The translations under genes were made by a program, and so were the position numbers. The notes under the pieces are model-generated. The model did no database searches and was not told the origin of the DNA. It saw only the letters and a list, made by a program, of their open reading frames with translations. A stretch of DNA of 64,000 bases from NORP240 sp965222175 (lineage in GTDB: Bacteria > Pseudomonadota > Gammaproteobacteria > Pseudomonadales > Pseudohongiellaceae), in the NCBI GenBank assembly GCA_965222175.1, contig OZ244938.1, forward strand, positions 1,984,001-2,048,000. The letters run 5' to 3'. Below, piece after piece: positions 24,624 to 34,221 of this stretch. The first letter of the stretch is position 1; every line of letters starts with the position of its first letter.

Positions 24624-25847
24624 CTACCTTGCTGCCTTCGCTTCAAGAATGGCGAGCATACGGTGCGCCTGCTTCTCCCGGGAATGATCCGGCGCCGCTG
24701 CCAGACTCGCCCGTGCCAATGCTGACAGCTCATCCGGATTCTGATAGAGCCCGAGTACCGTTTCAGCCAGCAGTGTCGGTTGTTCCGGAAATATCGCCAC
24801 GCCAGCACCAGTGTTCTCAATAATCCCCGAAGCCTCTCCCTTGGGTAGCGACAGGATAATCGGCAGGCCCATCCCCATCGATTCAAAAATCTTCGAAGGA
24901 ATCACCGACTTAAACAGAGGATCGTCTTTCAGATTGATGAGGGAAATGTCACACAGGCTCCAGACCGCCGCCATATCCTCTTTGGACTGGCGTGGAACAA
25001 AACAGACGTTATCCAGCTTCATTTCTGCAGCCTGCGCAACCAGCGCCTCGCGTCGCGCCCCGCTGCCCACCAGTAAAAACACAATGTCTTTTTGCTCTCG
25101 CATCAGGTCAGCGGTTTCCAGCACGCGGTGCAGAGCATGGGCCATGCCATGGGTACCGATATAGCCCACCACGAATTTGCCGTCAAGGCCAAACTTGCTG
25201 GCCATTGCCTGGTCTTTTTCCCGTGGTGAATAGCGATCGAGATCGACGCCGTTAATCACCACTTCTATCTTGTCGCCCTTGATTCCACGGGCAACAAGCT
25301 CCGTTTTAAACGAGTGCGTTACCGAAACGATCACGGCTGCCCTGCGGTAGAGAAACATCTCCAGGCGCTCAAGCATCCGGATAAGCCGGCTTTCCTCCAT
25401 GGCACCCACGGCCTTAATGGAGGCCGGCCACAGATCCCGCAATTCGAATACGAATGGCCGCCACTTAAACACCGACAACATCCACGCGGCACAAACGGTA
25501 AAAAATTGCGGTGAAGTACCCACGATAATATCTGGCCGCTTCTGAAACAGACCAGCAATAAACCCCGTCACCATGAACGACAGGTAATCGAGTGTGCGCC
25601 TGGTAAATCCGGAGTTGGCGGTAATATAGGTTTTCACCCGCACCACGCGGATGCCATCCATGGTCTCGACGCTATACCACCGGTTCTGGTAGCCCTCGAA
25701 AAGTCTGCCTTCAGGAAAATTCGGGGCCGTGGTGATGACCGTCACGTCTTGTCCAGCCTTGACCCATTGTACTGCGTGCTCATAGGTGCGGGAGGCAGGC
25801 GCATTACCTTCCGGTGGAAAATTGTCCGTGAGGAAGAGAATGCGCAT
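24624..25847 (-). CDS. glycosyltransferase family 4 (WbuB-like)
   Basis: The product is 407 residues from ATG 25847, which directly follows the stop of the upstream gene. It has a GT-B fold: N-terminal LTDNFPPEGNAPASRTYEHA, C-terminal VGYIGTHGMAHALHRVLETADL, and a nucleotide-sugar site around KIFESMGMGLPIILSLPKGEASGIIE. The arrangement resembles WbuB-type enzymes that act on amino or deoxy sugars. It is cytosolic or peripheral on the inner membrane. Donor and acceptor are unknown. Confidence 0.9.
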   Translation of the reverse strand: MRILFLTDNFPPEGNAPASRTYEHAVQWVKAGQDVTVITTAPNFPEGRLFEGYQNRWYSVETMDGIRVVRVKTYITANSGFTRRTLDYLSFMVTGFIAGLFQKRPDIIVGTSPQFFTVCAAWMLSVFKWRPFVFELRDLWPASIKAVGAMEESRLIRMLERLEMFLYRRAAVIVSVTHSFKTELVARGIKGDKIEVVINGVDLDRYSPREKDQAMASKFGLDGKFVVGYIGTHGMAHALHRVLETADLMREQKDIVFLLVGSGARREALVAQAAEMKLDNVCFVPRQSKEDMAAVWSLCDISLINLKDDPLFKSVIPSKIFESMGMGLPIILSLPKGEASGIIENTGAGVAIFPEQPTLLAETVLGLYQNPDELSALARASLAAAPDHSREKQAHRMLAILEAKAAR

Positions 25848-25848
25848 G

Positions 25849-27462
25849 TTAATAGCGGAAAGACGTTCGCAATTCAGGGCCGGTAAATCTGACGGCAATA
25901 CATTGATTGGATTCACTCAAGCCAAACTGCGGATGCCAGGTGCCTGCCGTCAGCGCCACCTCGCCGCTATCAACGGTCATGGTGCAGCGGCTGCCATCCG
26001 CTAACCTGAGCGCCACGGCCTCACCTTCCATACAAGCACTGACTGCGGGATGAAGATGAAAACAGGCGACGGCAGTCTTGAACGTGTCAGTGAGTCTATC
26101 CACTACCCGGAAAAGTCCGGGAGTCACCTGCCATTCACGGCGGTGCGTAACCGCTAGGCGGAGCCGCCGGTAGCCATCGTGGGCCGCCTGAACGACGACG
26201 CCATCACTTGTTTGCCTTGCTGTTACATCAAATGGCCGAGCCCGGCGGGCAACCCGGAATCCGCTCCATACTTCGGAAGAGTCTGCATCGTTCACAACCA
26301 CCGTGTTGTGGGCTGCGGTTTGCCGTTGCCGCAAGCGCTCTTCACTCAGCCCGTAAAGTGACGTACCAGAATTGACGATCACGCGCTGGCCCCGCAGTGA
26401 CCACTCGAAACTCAGTGTATCCGCGTGAGCGTGCCCGGGCAGATAATCCGGACCAATACAGGCCACGTCCAGTACCGCGAATTGTTCAGCCAGGTGAACC
26501 GCGACATAACCCGAGGCATCGTAATGGTGTAATACCTCGTCGACCACAGGGCGAACTACGCCGAGTGAACGTGCGTAACGAAGTATGGCGGCGGGGGAGG
26601 GGGCTATACCGAAGGCGGCATCATTGAAAAACGGAATATCCCCATCCGGATGCGACACCCCCTCCAACCAGTTCGCCATGGCTGACGCCTTCACGCGCAG
26701 GGTCGAAATCATTCGACTAATTTCACTGCCCGGATAGCACAATCCCAACTGAATCAAATCCAGCACATCCATGAGAACAATCGAGTGATACATAGGAGAA
26801 AGCTCAAAATGCGCCCCATCCTCGAGCACCTGCTCATCGAGCTGTTCTTTAAGTATAGTCAGTCCGGCAGTTAGCCACTGATCTGCGATCTCACCATCAA
26901 AATAAGTACCCGCAAACACCAGCGCCTTGGCGTTGGCGAGAATGTGGTTGCCCAGCAGGTGATGCTCTACCTGCTGGCTAAGCGCGTGTGCCTGCTCTAC
27001 CAAGCTCTTGTGCATGCCGTCAACCGGGCTGTTATCGGCCAACAACCACTTGATCCAGTTGCACAATCGCAGGGACAGAGGGTAGGGGTCCCAGCCTGTA
27101 CCACTATGTGGGGGATTGTCCTCTATCCAGCGTGCAATAACCTCGCGGTGCAAGGTTGCGTGATCTTTTGCGCCCTCTGCCACCAGATCATCAAAGTAGT
27201 GGAGGTTGTATAGCCACAGTTTGCTCTTCCGGGGGTTTTCCCATTCGAACAGCGGGCCCGCCTCATTAAGAAAGCATGCCATACCGCCGGACTGAAAAGA
27301 GGCGCTGACGGTGGCAGTGAACTGCCAGGGGAGCTTGTGTTCTACAGGAGTAAGCGCGTTGCCCTGATAGCGCCTGGGTTTGCGGATACGCCGGGTTAAG
27401 CGATTGGTAAACTGTATCGGTTTTAGATACTTTGCCGTGTAGTAGTATCGCGCTAGTGACAT
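25849..27462 (-). CDS. heparinase II/III family protein
   Basis: The product is about 537 residues from ATG 27462. The N-terminal half is a helical toroid (LWLYNLHYFDDLVAEGA, NPPHSGTGWDPYPLSLRLCNW, LLGNHILANAKALVFAGTY). The C-terminal beta-sheet domain has the family signature GPDYLPGHAHADTLSFEWSL. Members are polysaccharide lyases or glycan-modifying enzymes. No signal peptide is seen, so its substrate is probably met in the cytosol, or it acts on lipid-linked units. In O-antigen/EPS loci this gene commonly pairs with the bi-domain oxidoreductase just upstream. Confidence 0.88.
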   Translation of the reverse strand: MSLARYYYTAKYLKPIQFTNRLTRRIRKPRRYQGNALTPVEHKLPWQFTATVSASFQSGGMACFLNEAGPLFEWENPRKSKLWLYNLHYFDDLVAEGAKDHATLHREVIARWIEDNPPHSGTGWDPYPLSLRLCNWIKWLLADNSPVDGMHKSLVEQAHALSQQVEHHLLGNHILANAKALVFAGTYFDGEIADQWLTAGLTILKEQLDEQVLEDGAHFELSPMYHSIVLMDVLDLIQLGLCYPGSEISRMISTLRVKASAMANWLEGVSHPDGDIPFFNDAAFGIAPSPAAILRYARSLGVVRPVVDEVLHHYDASGYVAVHLAEQFAVLDVACIGPDYLPGHAHADTLSFEWSLRGQRVIVNSGTSLYGLSEERLRQRQTAAHNTVVVNDADSSEVWSGFRVARRARPFDVTARQTSDGVVVQAAHDGYRRLRLAVTHRREWQVTPGLFRVVDRLTDTFKTAVACFHLHPAVSACMEGEAVALRLADGSRCTMTVDSGEVALTAGTWHPQFGLSESNQCIAVRFTGPELRTSFRY

Positions 27463-27463
27463 T

Positions 27464-29605
27464 TCAGCGGTGCAGCGATTCCGCCACTTCAATGCTCACC
27501 CGGGCCACTTCGGTAATCTCCTCAAAGGGAATCGGCGCAGCTCCACCGTCCTTTACGGCATCCAGAAACGCCGCCGCACAAGCCTTCTGTCCCTTATCCT
27601 GCCGTCGCAAATTCATAGACTTAAATCCCGGCCAACCAAACCCCTTAAGCTTACGGAAGTTATCCAGCTGCAAAACACCGCCACTGCAGAACACTTCCAA
27701 CCTCTCTTTAGGAAATGCCTTACTGCCATTGGCCAGGTAATGCACCACCCCAAAAGAGCCATCAGCAAAGCTCAACGAAATACTCACCTTGTCATTCGTC
27801 ACCATGCCGGCCTGCGCGCCCATGACAGTGGCATTGTGATCAACAAGTGGCGCGTCAGCCAAAAAACGTAACAGATCGATGAAGTGACAGGCCTCGCCAA
27901 TCACCCTTCCACCACCGATAGAAGGATCCTGTGTCCAGTGATCGGCAGGTATCTCACCGGCGTTCACTGTCATGATAAAAGACTTCGGCTCCGCCATTCC
28001 CCCAAGCAGTTGTTTGATCTTAACCACCTGGGGTGCGAAGCGCCGGTTAAAGCCCACCATTAACAACGAGGATCGGTTGGCTTTATAAGCGCTGGAAATC
28101 TCGTCAAGAGAATCCAGCGCCAGGCACAGGGGTTTTTCCACAAAAATATGTTTACCTGCACGCAAGCCATCCAATACATAGCGCGCATGGCTGTCATGCC
28201 GTGTCGCAACCACCACGGTATTGATATACGCCTCAGAAAACAACGCTGAAACATCGGTGGTGGTGTGGGCAAAACCATGCTTGTTGCCATAATGCACACC
28301 ACTCACCCCACCGCTGGAGGCAATTGTCTTTAAGGTTGCACCCGCATCCTTGAAGGCTGGAATCAGCACCTGGCCGGCATAATTACCCGCACCTACAAAA
28401 CCAACAACTGGAGCAACGCCCGCACCGCCTCGCCTGGAGTCGGCAGCAGCCGGGCTCGCTTTCAGGCTGACCGTTCTTTCCAGTGCCCGATTCCCCAGCC
28501 CCGGGTACTCCAGCAGTATCCCCATTGAGGCCTCGCCACCGCCTAGCAACTCATATGCCTGCAGCGCATCATCCAGTGCAAAACGATGAGAAATAAGGGG
28601 AGAAACATCCAGCGCCCCGGAAGCCATCATGTCCAATACGGCCTCCATGTTGCGCTGCTCTGTCCAGCGCACAAACCCAACAGGGTAATCATGCCCCTTG
28701 TCTTCGTATTCGGGGTCATAACGGCCGGGGCCGTATGAGCAGGACACCTGGAAAGAAAGCTCCTTTTCAAAGAAATCTGCGCGTGAAAGCTCAAGCCCGG
28801 TAACGCCTACCAGTACTATCCGGCCCCGCTTACGGCACATCTTCGCCGCTTGGCTGACTGGTTCGTTGCTCTTTGAAGAAACCGTTATCAGCACGGCATC
28901 CACACCTCGTCCCCGGGAATAAGCTGCAGTAGCCTTCAAGGGATCCTGCCCAAGGGATAAATCCACGCACTCGGCACCAAACTCGCGGGCCAGTGCAACC
29001 CTGGCTGGATCAAGGTCTATCCCCAGCACACGACAACCCTGGGCGCGTAACAGCTGCACTGTCATCAACCCTATTAGTCCTAGCCCAGTGACAACGACCG
29101 TTTCACCCAGCGTGGGCTGAACTAGCCGAATGCCTTGTAAGGCGATGGCGCCTATAACCGTAAAGGAGGCAGCCTCATTAGAAACGTTATCAGGGATTAA
29201 CGCGCAAAGGTTGCCGGGGACCCGGACGACTTCGGCGTGGTGCCCATTGGACGCAACTCGATCGCCAATCTGGAAGCCTTCAATGCCGGAGCCGACTTCG
29301 AGTACGGTACCTGCATTGCAATACCCGAGCGGTATGGCCTGATCCAGCTTACTACGGACAGTTTCAATTGTGGGTCCTACGCCATCGGTTTTGACCTTTT
29401 CCAGAACCATTCTTACCTTGTCGGGTTGCTGGCGGGCTTTGTCGAGAAGGTTGGCTTTGCCGAAGTCCACTAGCATGCGCTCTGTTCCGGCGGAAACAAG
29501 TGATGTACTTGAGGATATCAACAATGAGTTGGGTGCAGCTTCAGGCGCAGGCACAGCCCGAAGCGCCGTACTGCCATTGCCTAAGTTTTGAAGAATCTGT
29601 TTCAT
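27464..29605 (-). CDS. bi-domain oxidoreductase (zinc-type alcohol dehydrogenase fused to Gfo/Idh/MocA)
   Basis: The product is 713 residues from ATG 29605, overlapping the methyltransferase stop by 4 bases. Residues 1 to about 380 form a medium-chain dehydrogenase (GYCNAGTVLEVGSGIEGF; nucleotide site VVVTGLGLIGLMTVQLL). From about 400 on is a Gfo/Idh/MocA oxidoreductase (VVGFVGAGNYAGQ; catalytic-type FVEKPLCL). This fused architecture is typical of surface-polysaccharide loci. It likely oxidises or epimerises a sugar or sugar chain, but the substrate is not established. Confidence 0.9.
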   Translation of the reverse strand: MKQILQNLGNGSTALRAVPAPEAAPNSLLISSSTSLVSAGTERMLVDFGKANLLDKARQQPDKVRMVLEKVKTDGVGPTIETVRSKLDQAIPLGYCNAGTVLEVGSGIEGFQIGDRVASNGHHAEVVRVPGNLCALIPDNVSNEAASFTVIGAIALQGIRLVQPTLGETVVVTGLGLIGLMTVQLLRAQGCRVLGIDLDPARVALAREFGAECVDLSLGQDPLKATAAYSRGRGVDAVLITVSSKSNEPVSQAAKMCRKRGRIVLVGVTGLELSRADFFEKELSFQVSCSYGPGRYDPEYEDKGHDYPVGFVRWTEQRNMEAVLDMMASGALDVSPLISHRFALDDALQAYELLGGGEASMGILLEYPGLGNRALERTVSLKASPAAADSRRGGAGVAPVVGFVGAGNYAGQVLIPAFKDAGATLKTIASSGGVSGVHYGNKHGFAHTTTDVSALFSEAYINTVVVATRHDSHARYVLDGLRAGKHIFVEKPLCLALDSLDEISSAYKANRSSLLMVGFNRRFAPQVVKIKQLLGGMAEPKSFIMTVNAGEIPADHWTQDPSIGGGRVIGEACHFIDLLRFLADAPLVDHNATVMGAQAGMVTNDKVSISLSFADGSFGVVHYLANGSKAFPKERLEVFCSGGVLQLDNFRKLKGFGWPGFKSMNLRRQDKGQKACAAAFLDAVKDGGAAPIPFEEITEVARVSIEVAESLHR

Positions 29606-30450
29606 CGCCGTGACGTGCTGTAACTCAACTCGTTCATTGGCTTCTGCCCTTGAATTAGCATGAACAAGCCATGCTCTGGAAAAAACTTCCCAATTAACTT
29701 CCTTGGCCACACAAGCCGGGCAATAGAAAGAAGTACTCCTTCATGCCGCTGCCCAGCGGATGATTCCAATAAATCCCCATGCGTCAATTCAATTGAAATA
29801 TCCAATTGTTCGGCATCAGCGAATAGTTGTTTCGCTTGTGCTGGCGTGTACGCTTTTGTACCTGGGCTTTCCAGATATTTGGCATAAATTTCGTCAAGTG
29901 ACATGCGTGGTTTGAAAGCCAGCAAACCATAACGGACCCACAACATATATCCAACCATAGAGTACTTGTTGTATATCATTACTTTAAAACTTCCACCGGG
30001 CTTTAAAACTCGCATAATTTCACTTGCTGCACGCTCTGTATTGGGCGAGTGATGTATGACTCCCCAAGAGTAGGCTAAATCAAAATAATCAGATGGATAA
30101 TCAATGTTCTCAGCATCACCAACTGAAAGATTAGAACGAAAGCCAAATTCAGAAAGTCTTTTACTTGTGATATCGATAGCTTTTTCAGTAAGATCAATCC
30201 CCGAGCAAACAGCACCTGCCTCCGCAAATCTTTTATGCTCAGCACCTAATCCCACACCTATTTCCAAGACGTTTTTATCTTTGTACTTATCGAACTCTGC
30301 AAAATCAAGAATGTATGGCTCTAGTTCATAACGAGTTTTTTCATGTGCTTGAAACGATAATTTATCAAGTGACTGAAGATACAACTGCTCCCCGCAGCCA
30401 TCGTTTTCCCAAAACTCTTGCACGAGACCTTTTGGTTCTTCAAATTCCAT
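29602..30450 (-). CDS. class I SAM-dependent methyltransferase
   Basis: The product is 282 residues. The SAM-binding motif I is VLEIGVGLGAEHKRFAEAG, followed by GIDLTEKAID and the motif-III-like FDLAYSWGVIHHSPNTERA. The C-terminal region has two hydrophobic segments and no obvious targeting signal. It likely methylates a sugar or a nucleotide-sugar. The start overlaps the end of the upstream amidotransferase by 11 bases. Confidence 0.88.
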   Translation of the reverse strand: MEFEEPKGLVQEFWENDGCGEQLYLQSLDKLSFQAHEKTRYELEPYILDFAEFDKYKDKNVLEIGVGLGAEHKRFAEAGAVCSGIDLTEKAIDITSKRLSEFGFRSNLSVGDAENIDYPSDYFDLAYSWGVIHHSPNTERAASEIMRVLKPGGSFKVMIYNKYSMVGYMLWVRYGLLAFKPRMSLDEIYAKYLESPGTKAYTPAQAKQLFADAEQLDISIELTHGDLLESSAGQRHEGVLLSIARLVWPRKLIGKFFPEHGLFMLIQGQKPMNELSYSTSRR

Positions 30451-32338
30451 CTACATACGCCCGACACCAAATCTCTATACAGAGAATGGATAATAAAGTG
30501 TAGCTAGCATCTACTCTGCCCGCGTCGTTTTCCCTTATTAACTTGTGCACGGCCTGTGGGTTGAACACACCTCGTTTGTTCAAGCTGTCAATGGACAGAA
30601 GGTCACCCAACAACTCGCGAAGTTCATGCCGCATCCAGTGTCGCAATGGCGCACCGAAACCAACTTTAGGCCGATAAATCACATCTCGAGGCAAGAAGGG
30701 CTCCATGGCGTTTTTCAATACCCATTTACATTCCCGGCCACGCTGCTTAAGGCGCAGCGGAATTCTCTGAGAAAAATTCACCAAGTCCACATCCAGAAAT
30801 GGTACACGAACCTCGACGCCAGCGGCCATAGACATTTTATCGGTGTAGTTCAGATTATGATCTGAGAGAAAAAAGCGTTGTTCCAACGCCAGCATTTTAT
30901 GAAGGGGCTTCGTATCTATTGGCAATGTCTTAAGAAAATCCATCATAGGTGAGGGGGCCTGAACTGCGCCTAACTGCTCACGAAACTCATCAGAGTAGAG
31001 ATCCAATAGTTTACTTTCGCGTGCCCATGTAAAGTAGTTGACCAGTCTGGCATCACCATCCAACCCCGCACCATTAAAAAGCTTGGCCAACCGACGCGAC
31101 CAGGTATGGTGTTGATTTAGACTACCAGCAGCCTTATCAAGCCCATCGCGCGCAACGGCAGGTAGCCAACTCCACAAGTGTTCTGCCTGTAAAGCCCGGT
31201 GTCGTCGATATCCTGTAAACAGATCATCGCCCCCTGCACCAGAAAGCAATACCTTAATGCCTTTTTCGCGCGCCAATTGACTAATGTAGAGCACGTTTAA
31301 AGGAGCGGGATCCGCCAATGGCTCATCTAGCTGAAACACCATACGCTCCAGATCACCAGCCATTCGATGTGCGTCAATACTGACCACGTCCAATGGCACA
31401 CCCAGGTGCTCAGCAACCCTGCGGGCATAGGGCAGGTCATCGGTAGCGCCCTTTTCCTGACCCCCAATCGCCTCAATGGTGAAACAATGAATATCCGGAT
31501 TCAATTCCCGCGCAAATGCCACAATGGCACTTGAATCCAACCCACCTGACAGAAATGCCCCAACCGGCACATCTGCGACCATTTGCCGCTGAACCGCCTG
31601 CCGCAAATGCGCAACCGTACCTGCAATGGCGGCGCCTTTATCAATGTAGGAATTAGGCCCCTGAAACACTGGTAGGTTATACCAGGTCCACTTTCGCTCA
31701 ATCCGCCTCTCACGCACGATCATTGCCTCACCTGGCAACAGTTTACGTACGGCCTTAAGCGGTGTGCCTTCACCCGGACACCACAGAAAACTCAAGTAGC
31801 GGTGCAGTGACGCTGCATCCAATTCCCTGGCCTCGGGAACCATCGGCAACAAACCCTTTATTTCGCTAGCAAATGCCACTCCACGATTCGTGGCTGAATA
31901 ATATAAGGGCTTAACGCCAAGCCCATCTCGCGCAATGAATAGTGACTTCTTATTATCGTCCCAAATTGCAAACGCAAATATTCCATTCAGCCTTTGGAGC
32001 ATTTCCTCGCCTTCAGCCAAGTAAAGATGTAGCAGCACCTCGGTATCTGACTGTCCGCGAAATGCTGTACCGTTAGCTTCCAGCTCTTTTCTCAGTTCGC
32101 GAAAATTATAAATCTCACCGTTGAATACTATTACTGCTTGGCCATCTGGGCTCGCCATCGGTTGATAGCCAAGAGAAGACAGATCAAGAATTGCAAGTCG
32201 GGCATGCCCAAGTCCGACACCGAACGATTTGCTCTCAAATAGTCCAGAATTATCGGGCCCACGGTGTGCGATTTCCGCAAGGCCAGCATTCATCGCGGTG
32301 CCATCGAAGCCGCCGACATAACCGATCAATCCACACAC
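30440..32338 (-). CDS. asparagine synthase (glutamine-hydrolysing) family amidotransferase, copy 1
   Basis: The product is 632 residues. The class II glutaminase domain begins with the nucleophile Cys2 (MCGLIGYVGG) and includes AHRGPDNSG and FNGEIYNF. The synthetase domain has the ATP loop LSGGLDSS (263-270) and the GAGGDDLFTGYRRHR segment. In EPS clusters such AsnB homologs are thought to amidate uronic acids rather than make asparagine. It is one of three in this cluster and is clearly divergent from the others. Confidence 0.9.
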   Translation of the reverse strand: MCGLIGYVGGFDGTAMNAGLAEIAHRGPDNSGLFESKSFGVGLGHARLAILDLSSLGYQPMASPDGQAVIVFNGEIYNFRELRKELEANGTAFRGQSDTEVLLHLYLAEGEEMLQRLNGIFAFAIWDDNKKSLFIARDGLGVKPLYYSATNRGVAFASEIKGLLPMVPEARELDAASLHRYLSFLWCPGEGTPLKAVRKLLPGEAMIVRERRIERKWTWYNLPVFQGPNSYIDKGAAIAGTVAHLRQAVQRQMVADVPVGAFLSGGLDSSAIVAFARELNPDIHCFTIEAIGGQEKGATDDLPYARRVAEHLGVPLDVVSIDAHRMAGDLERMVFQLDEPLADPAPLNVLYISQLAREKGIKVLLSGAGGDDLFTGYRRHRALQAEHLWSWLPAVARDGLDKAAGSLNQHHTWSRRLAKLFNGAGLDGDARLVNYFTWARESKLLDLYSDEFREQLGAVQAPSPMMDFLKTLPIDTKPLHKMLALEQRFFLSDHNLNYTDKMSMAAGVEVRVPFLDVDLVNFSQRIPLRLKQRGRECKWVLKNAMEPFLPRDVIYRPKVGFGAPLRHWMRHELRELLGDLLSIDSLNKRGVFNPQAVHKLIRENDAGRVDASYTLLSILCIEIWCRAYVDGI

Positions 32339-32402
32339 AACTATTTACTCTGAATTGTAATGTTTATCTCACCATGAGGAATTATGCCGTGTGGCAGCAG
32401 CA

Positions 32403-32795
32403 TTAATCATATTGTCGTACGCGACTATCAGGTTCACCAAGACGATTGGCCCGTTTCTTAGGGAGATTTCCGGTCAACTTTATTTCTACGCGCTTGTACA
32501 CAATTTGTCTCATCACGTCCTCACGTAAACGAGCCCAAATATACCCAACTCTTCCCGCACGCCAAGCGCCCTGGATTAGCCAGTGATAAAGGTACAATAA
32601 TTGATAGCGCCCCGGCAGATGATAGAAATTTGCTTTTGACCACATCCGTCGCTGCAATGGTGTACCGAACAATCTGGTTGTATCTGCTAACGCTCTTTTC
32701 TCATAAGCGGTTACCGCTTCAGCTGTTGTATAGCCATTTTGCTTTTCAATCCAGTGCCCCAGGTCTGGGCTGTCATGATGGTCCATTTCTCCCAT
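32403..32795 (-). pseudogene. C-terminal fragment of a family 2 glycosyltransferase
   Basis: A 130-codon frame contains only what looks like the tail of a polysaccharide GT2 enzyme: HWIEKQNGYTTAEAV, then FYHLPGRYQLLYLYHWLIQG and a basic end. Full members are about 250-300 residues with the catalytic DxD domain first; that domain is absent. Upstream DNA is broken coding sequence. I read this as a remnant. It might still be expressed from ATG 32795, but it would lack a catalytic site. Confidence 0.5.
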
Positions 32796-33231
32796 GGCTG
32801 AATGAATGGTATCAGTGCTCGTTGACTAACATATCGGTAAAGCGACATTTCCAGTGCGCCAAACCCTTACCAATAACAGTCGAATAGGGAGTGGTCGACT
32901 CATAAACCACAGGCGACTTATAACACTTATCCCGTCGGCGCCACCATTTGATATTATTCTGAAAGGTGCGATCAATATTGGCTCAACTTAGTAAGTAACA
33001 GTGAATGAGCTGGTCGACGTAGTGGCTGATTCGGCAAACAAAAATATTAAAATCAGATGTATTGATGGGCGCGGTAGGCGTGCGGTCACGGAACTTTAGC
33101 AATGAATTTCTCAATTCCACAGACTGGGGAAGTCACTATGATTTGAAGGATGGTATAGCCCAAACCTATTTCTGGATTAAAGTATAATTAAAAGATGCCT
33201 AGAAGCAACACAAGTATACGTAAGGGGAGTA
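32796..33231 (-). other. decayed coding DNA upstream of the GT2 fragment
   Basis: No intact gene in about 435 bp. On the minus strand a frame of about 50 codons (about 32820-32985) encodes a protein-like stretch containing KWWRRRDKCYKSPVVYE, then GKGLAHWKCRFTDMLVNEH. It is cut by a TGA, after which protein-like sequence (YHSFSHGRNG) continues. The reading is consistent with a former gene broken by stops and frameshifts. Its identity is uncertain. Confidence 0.35.
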
Positions 33232-34203
33232 TTAGGCATGTAATACACCAGTTAGCTGCGCCTCAACCATCATTCTGGCTGCATCATACATATCATATTT
33301 TGCCTTCCAGCCTAATTTAGTTTCAGCTTTCGCTGGGTTGCTACGACTCACCATTATCTCAGAAGGCCGGAGCAAGGAGTTGTCCATTTCAACATGTTCC
33401 TGCCATTTCAGGTCAAGCTGTGAAAACACCGCGGCAACAAACTCCTTAAGACTATGAGTCTGGCCGGTGGCTATCACAAAATCATCTGCCTCTGGTTGCT
33501 GCAACATGCGCCACATGGCGTCTACATACTCTGGAGCCCAGCCCCAATCACGTTGTATTGAACAATTCCCCAACGTCAACTTTTTTTCTTTTCCCGCCGC
33601 GATCCTACAAGCTGAAGCAACAATTTTTCGCGTTACAAACCGTTCCGAGCGTAATGGTGATTCATGATTAAACAATATGCCATTGCAGGCAAACAAGTCA
33701 TAGGCTTCACGGTAGTTCACGACGGCCCAGTGCGCCGTAGTCTTGGCTACCGCATATGGGCTTTTGGGGCGAAAGCATGTTTCTTCATCAGCAGGCTCTC
33801 CCAAGGTGTCACCAAAGCACTCGCTTGACCCGGCATTATAGAGGCGCGTAGGAAAGCCTAAAAACCGTATGGACTCCAAAAGATTTATAGCGCCCATTGC
33901 TATGCTTTCCAGGGTTTCAACAGGTTGCTGGAACGATAGCCCTACTGAACTCTGCCCTGCCAGGTTATAGATTTCATCAGGTTTAACATTGGAGAGGGCC
34001 TGCAGAACGCTGCGGAAATCCGTTAACACCATGGTATCCAGAGCTACCTTCTCATGTATATTCAGTTTTGTGAGATTTTCCGAGGAAGAAAACTGTGCAT
34101 CACGTGAGGTACCGAAGACCTGGTAGCCTTTTTCCAATAACAAACGTGCCAGGTAGGCGCCATCTTGACCAGAGATTCCGCAAACCAGGGCCTTCTTTTT
34201 CAT
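33232..34203 (-). CDS. GDP-mannose 4,6-dehydratase-like NAD-dependent sugar epimerase/dehydratase
   Basis: The product is 323 residues, a short-chain dehydrogenase fold with the Gmd-type N-terminus CGISGQDGAYLA (8-19), the active-site segment AGSSECFG, and YxxxK as SPYAVAK (Tyr150, Lys154). It is about 35 residues shorter than, and clearly different from, the canonical Gmd encoded at 53763-54845. It may be a second dehydratase or a reductase making GDP-rhamnose or a related deoxysugar; sequence alone does not decide. Confidence 0.85.
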   Translation of the reverse strand: MKKKALVCGISGQDGAYLARLLLEKGYQVFGTSRDAQFSSSENLTKLNIHEKVALDTMVLTDFRSVLQALSNVKPDEIYNLAGQSSVGLSFQQPVETLESIAMGAINLLESIRFLGFPTRLYNAGSSECFGDTLGEPADEETCFRPKSPYAVAKTTAHWAVVNYREAYDLFACNGILFNHESPLRSERFVTRKIVASACRIAAGKEKKLTLGNCSIQRDWGWAPEYVDAMWRMLQQPEADDFVIATGQTHSLKEFVAAVFSQLDLKWQEHVEMDNSLLRPSEIMVSRSNPAKAETKLGWKAKYDMYDAARMMVEAQLTGVLHA

Positions 34204-34221
34204 TTGTTATCCCACTTCACT

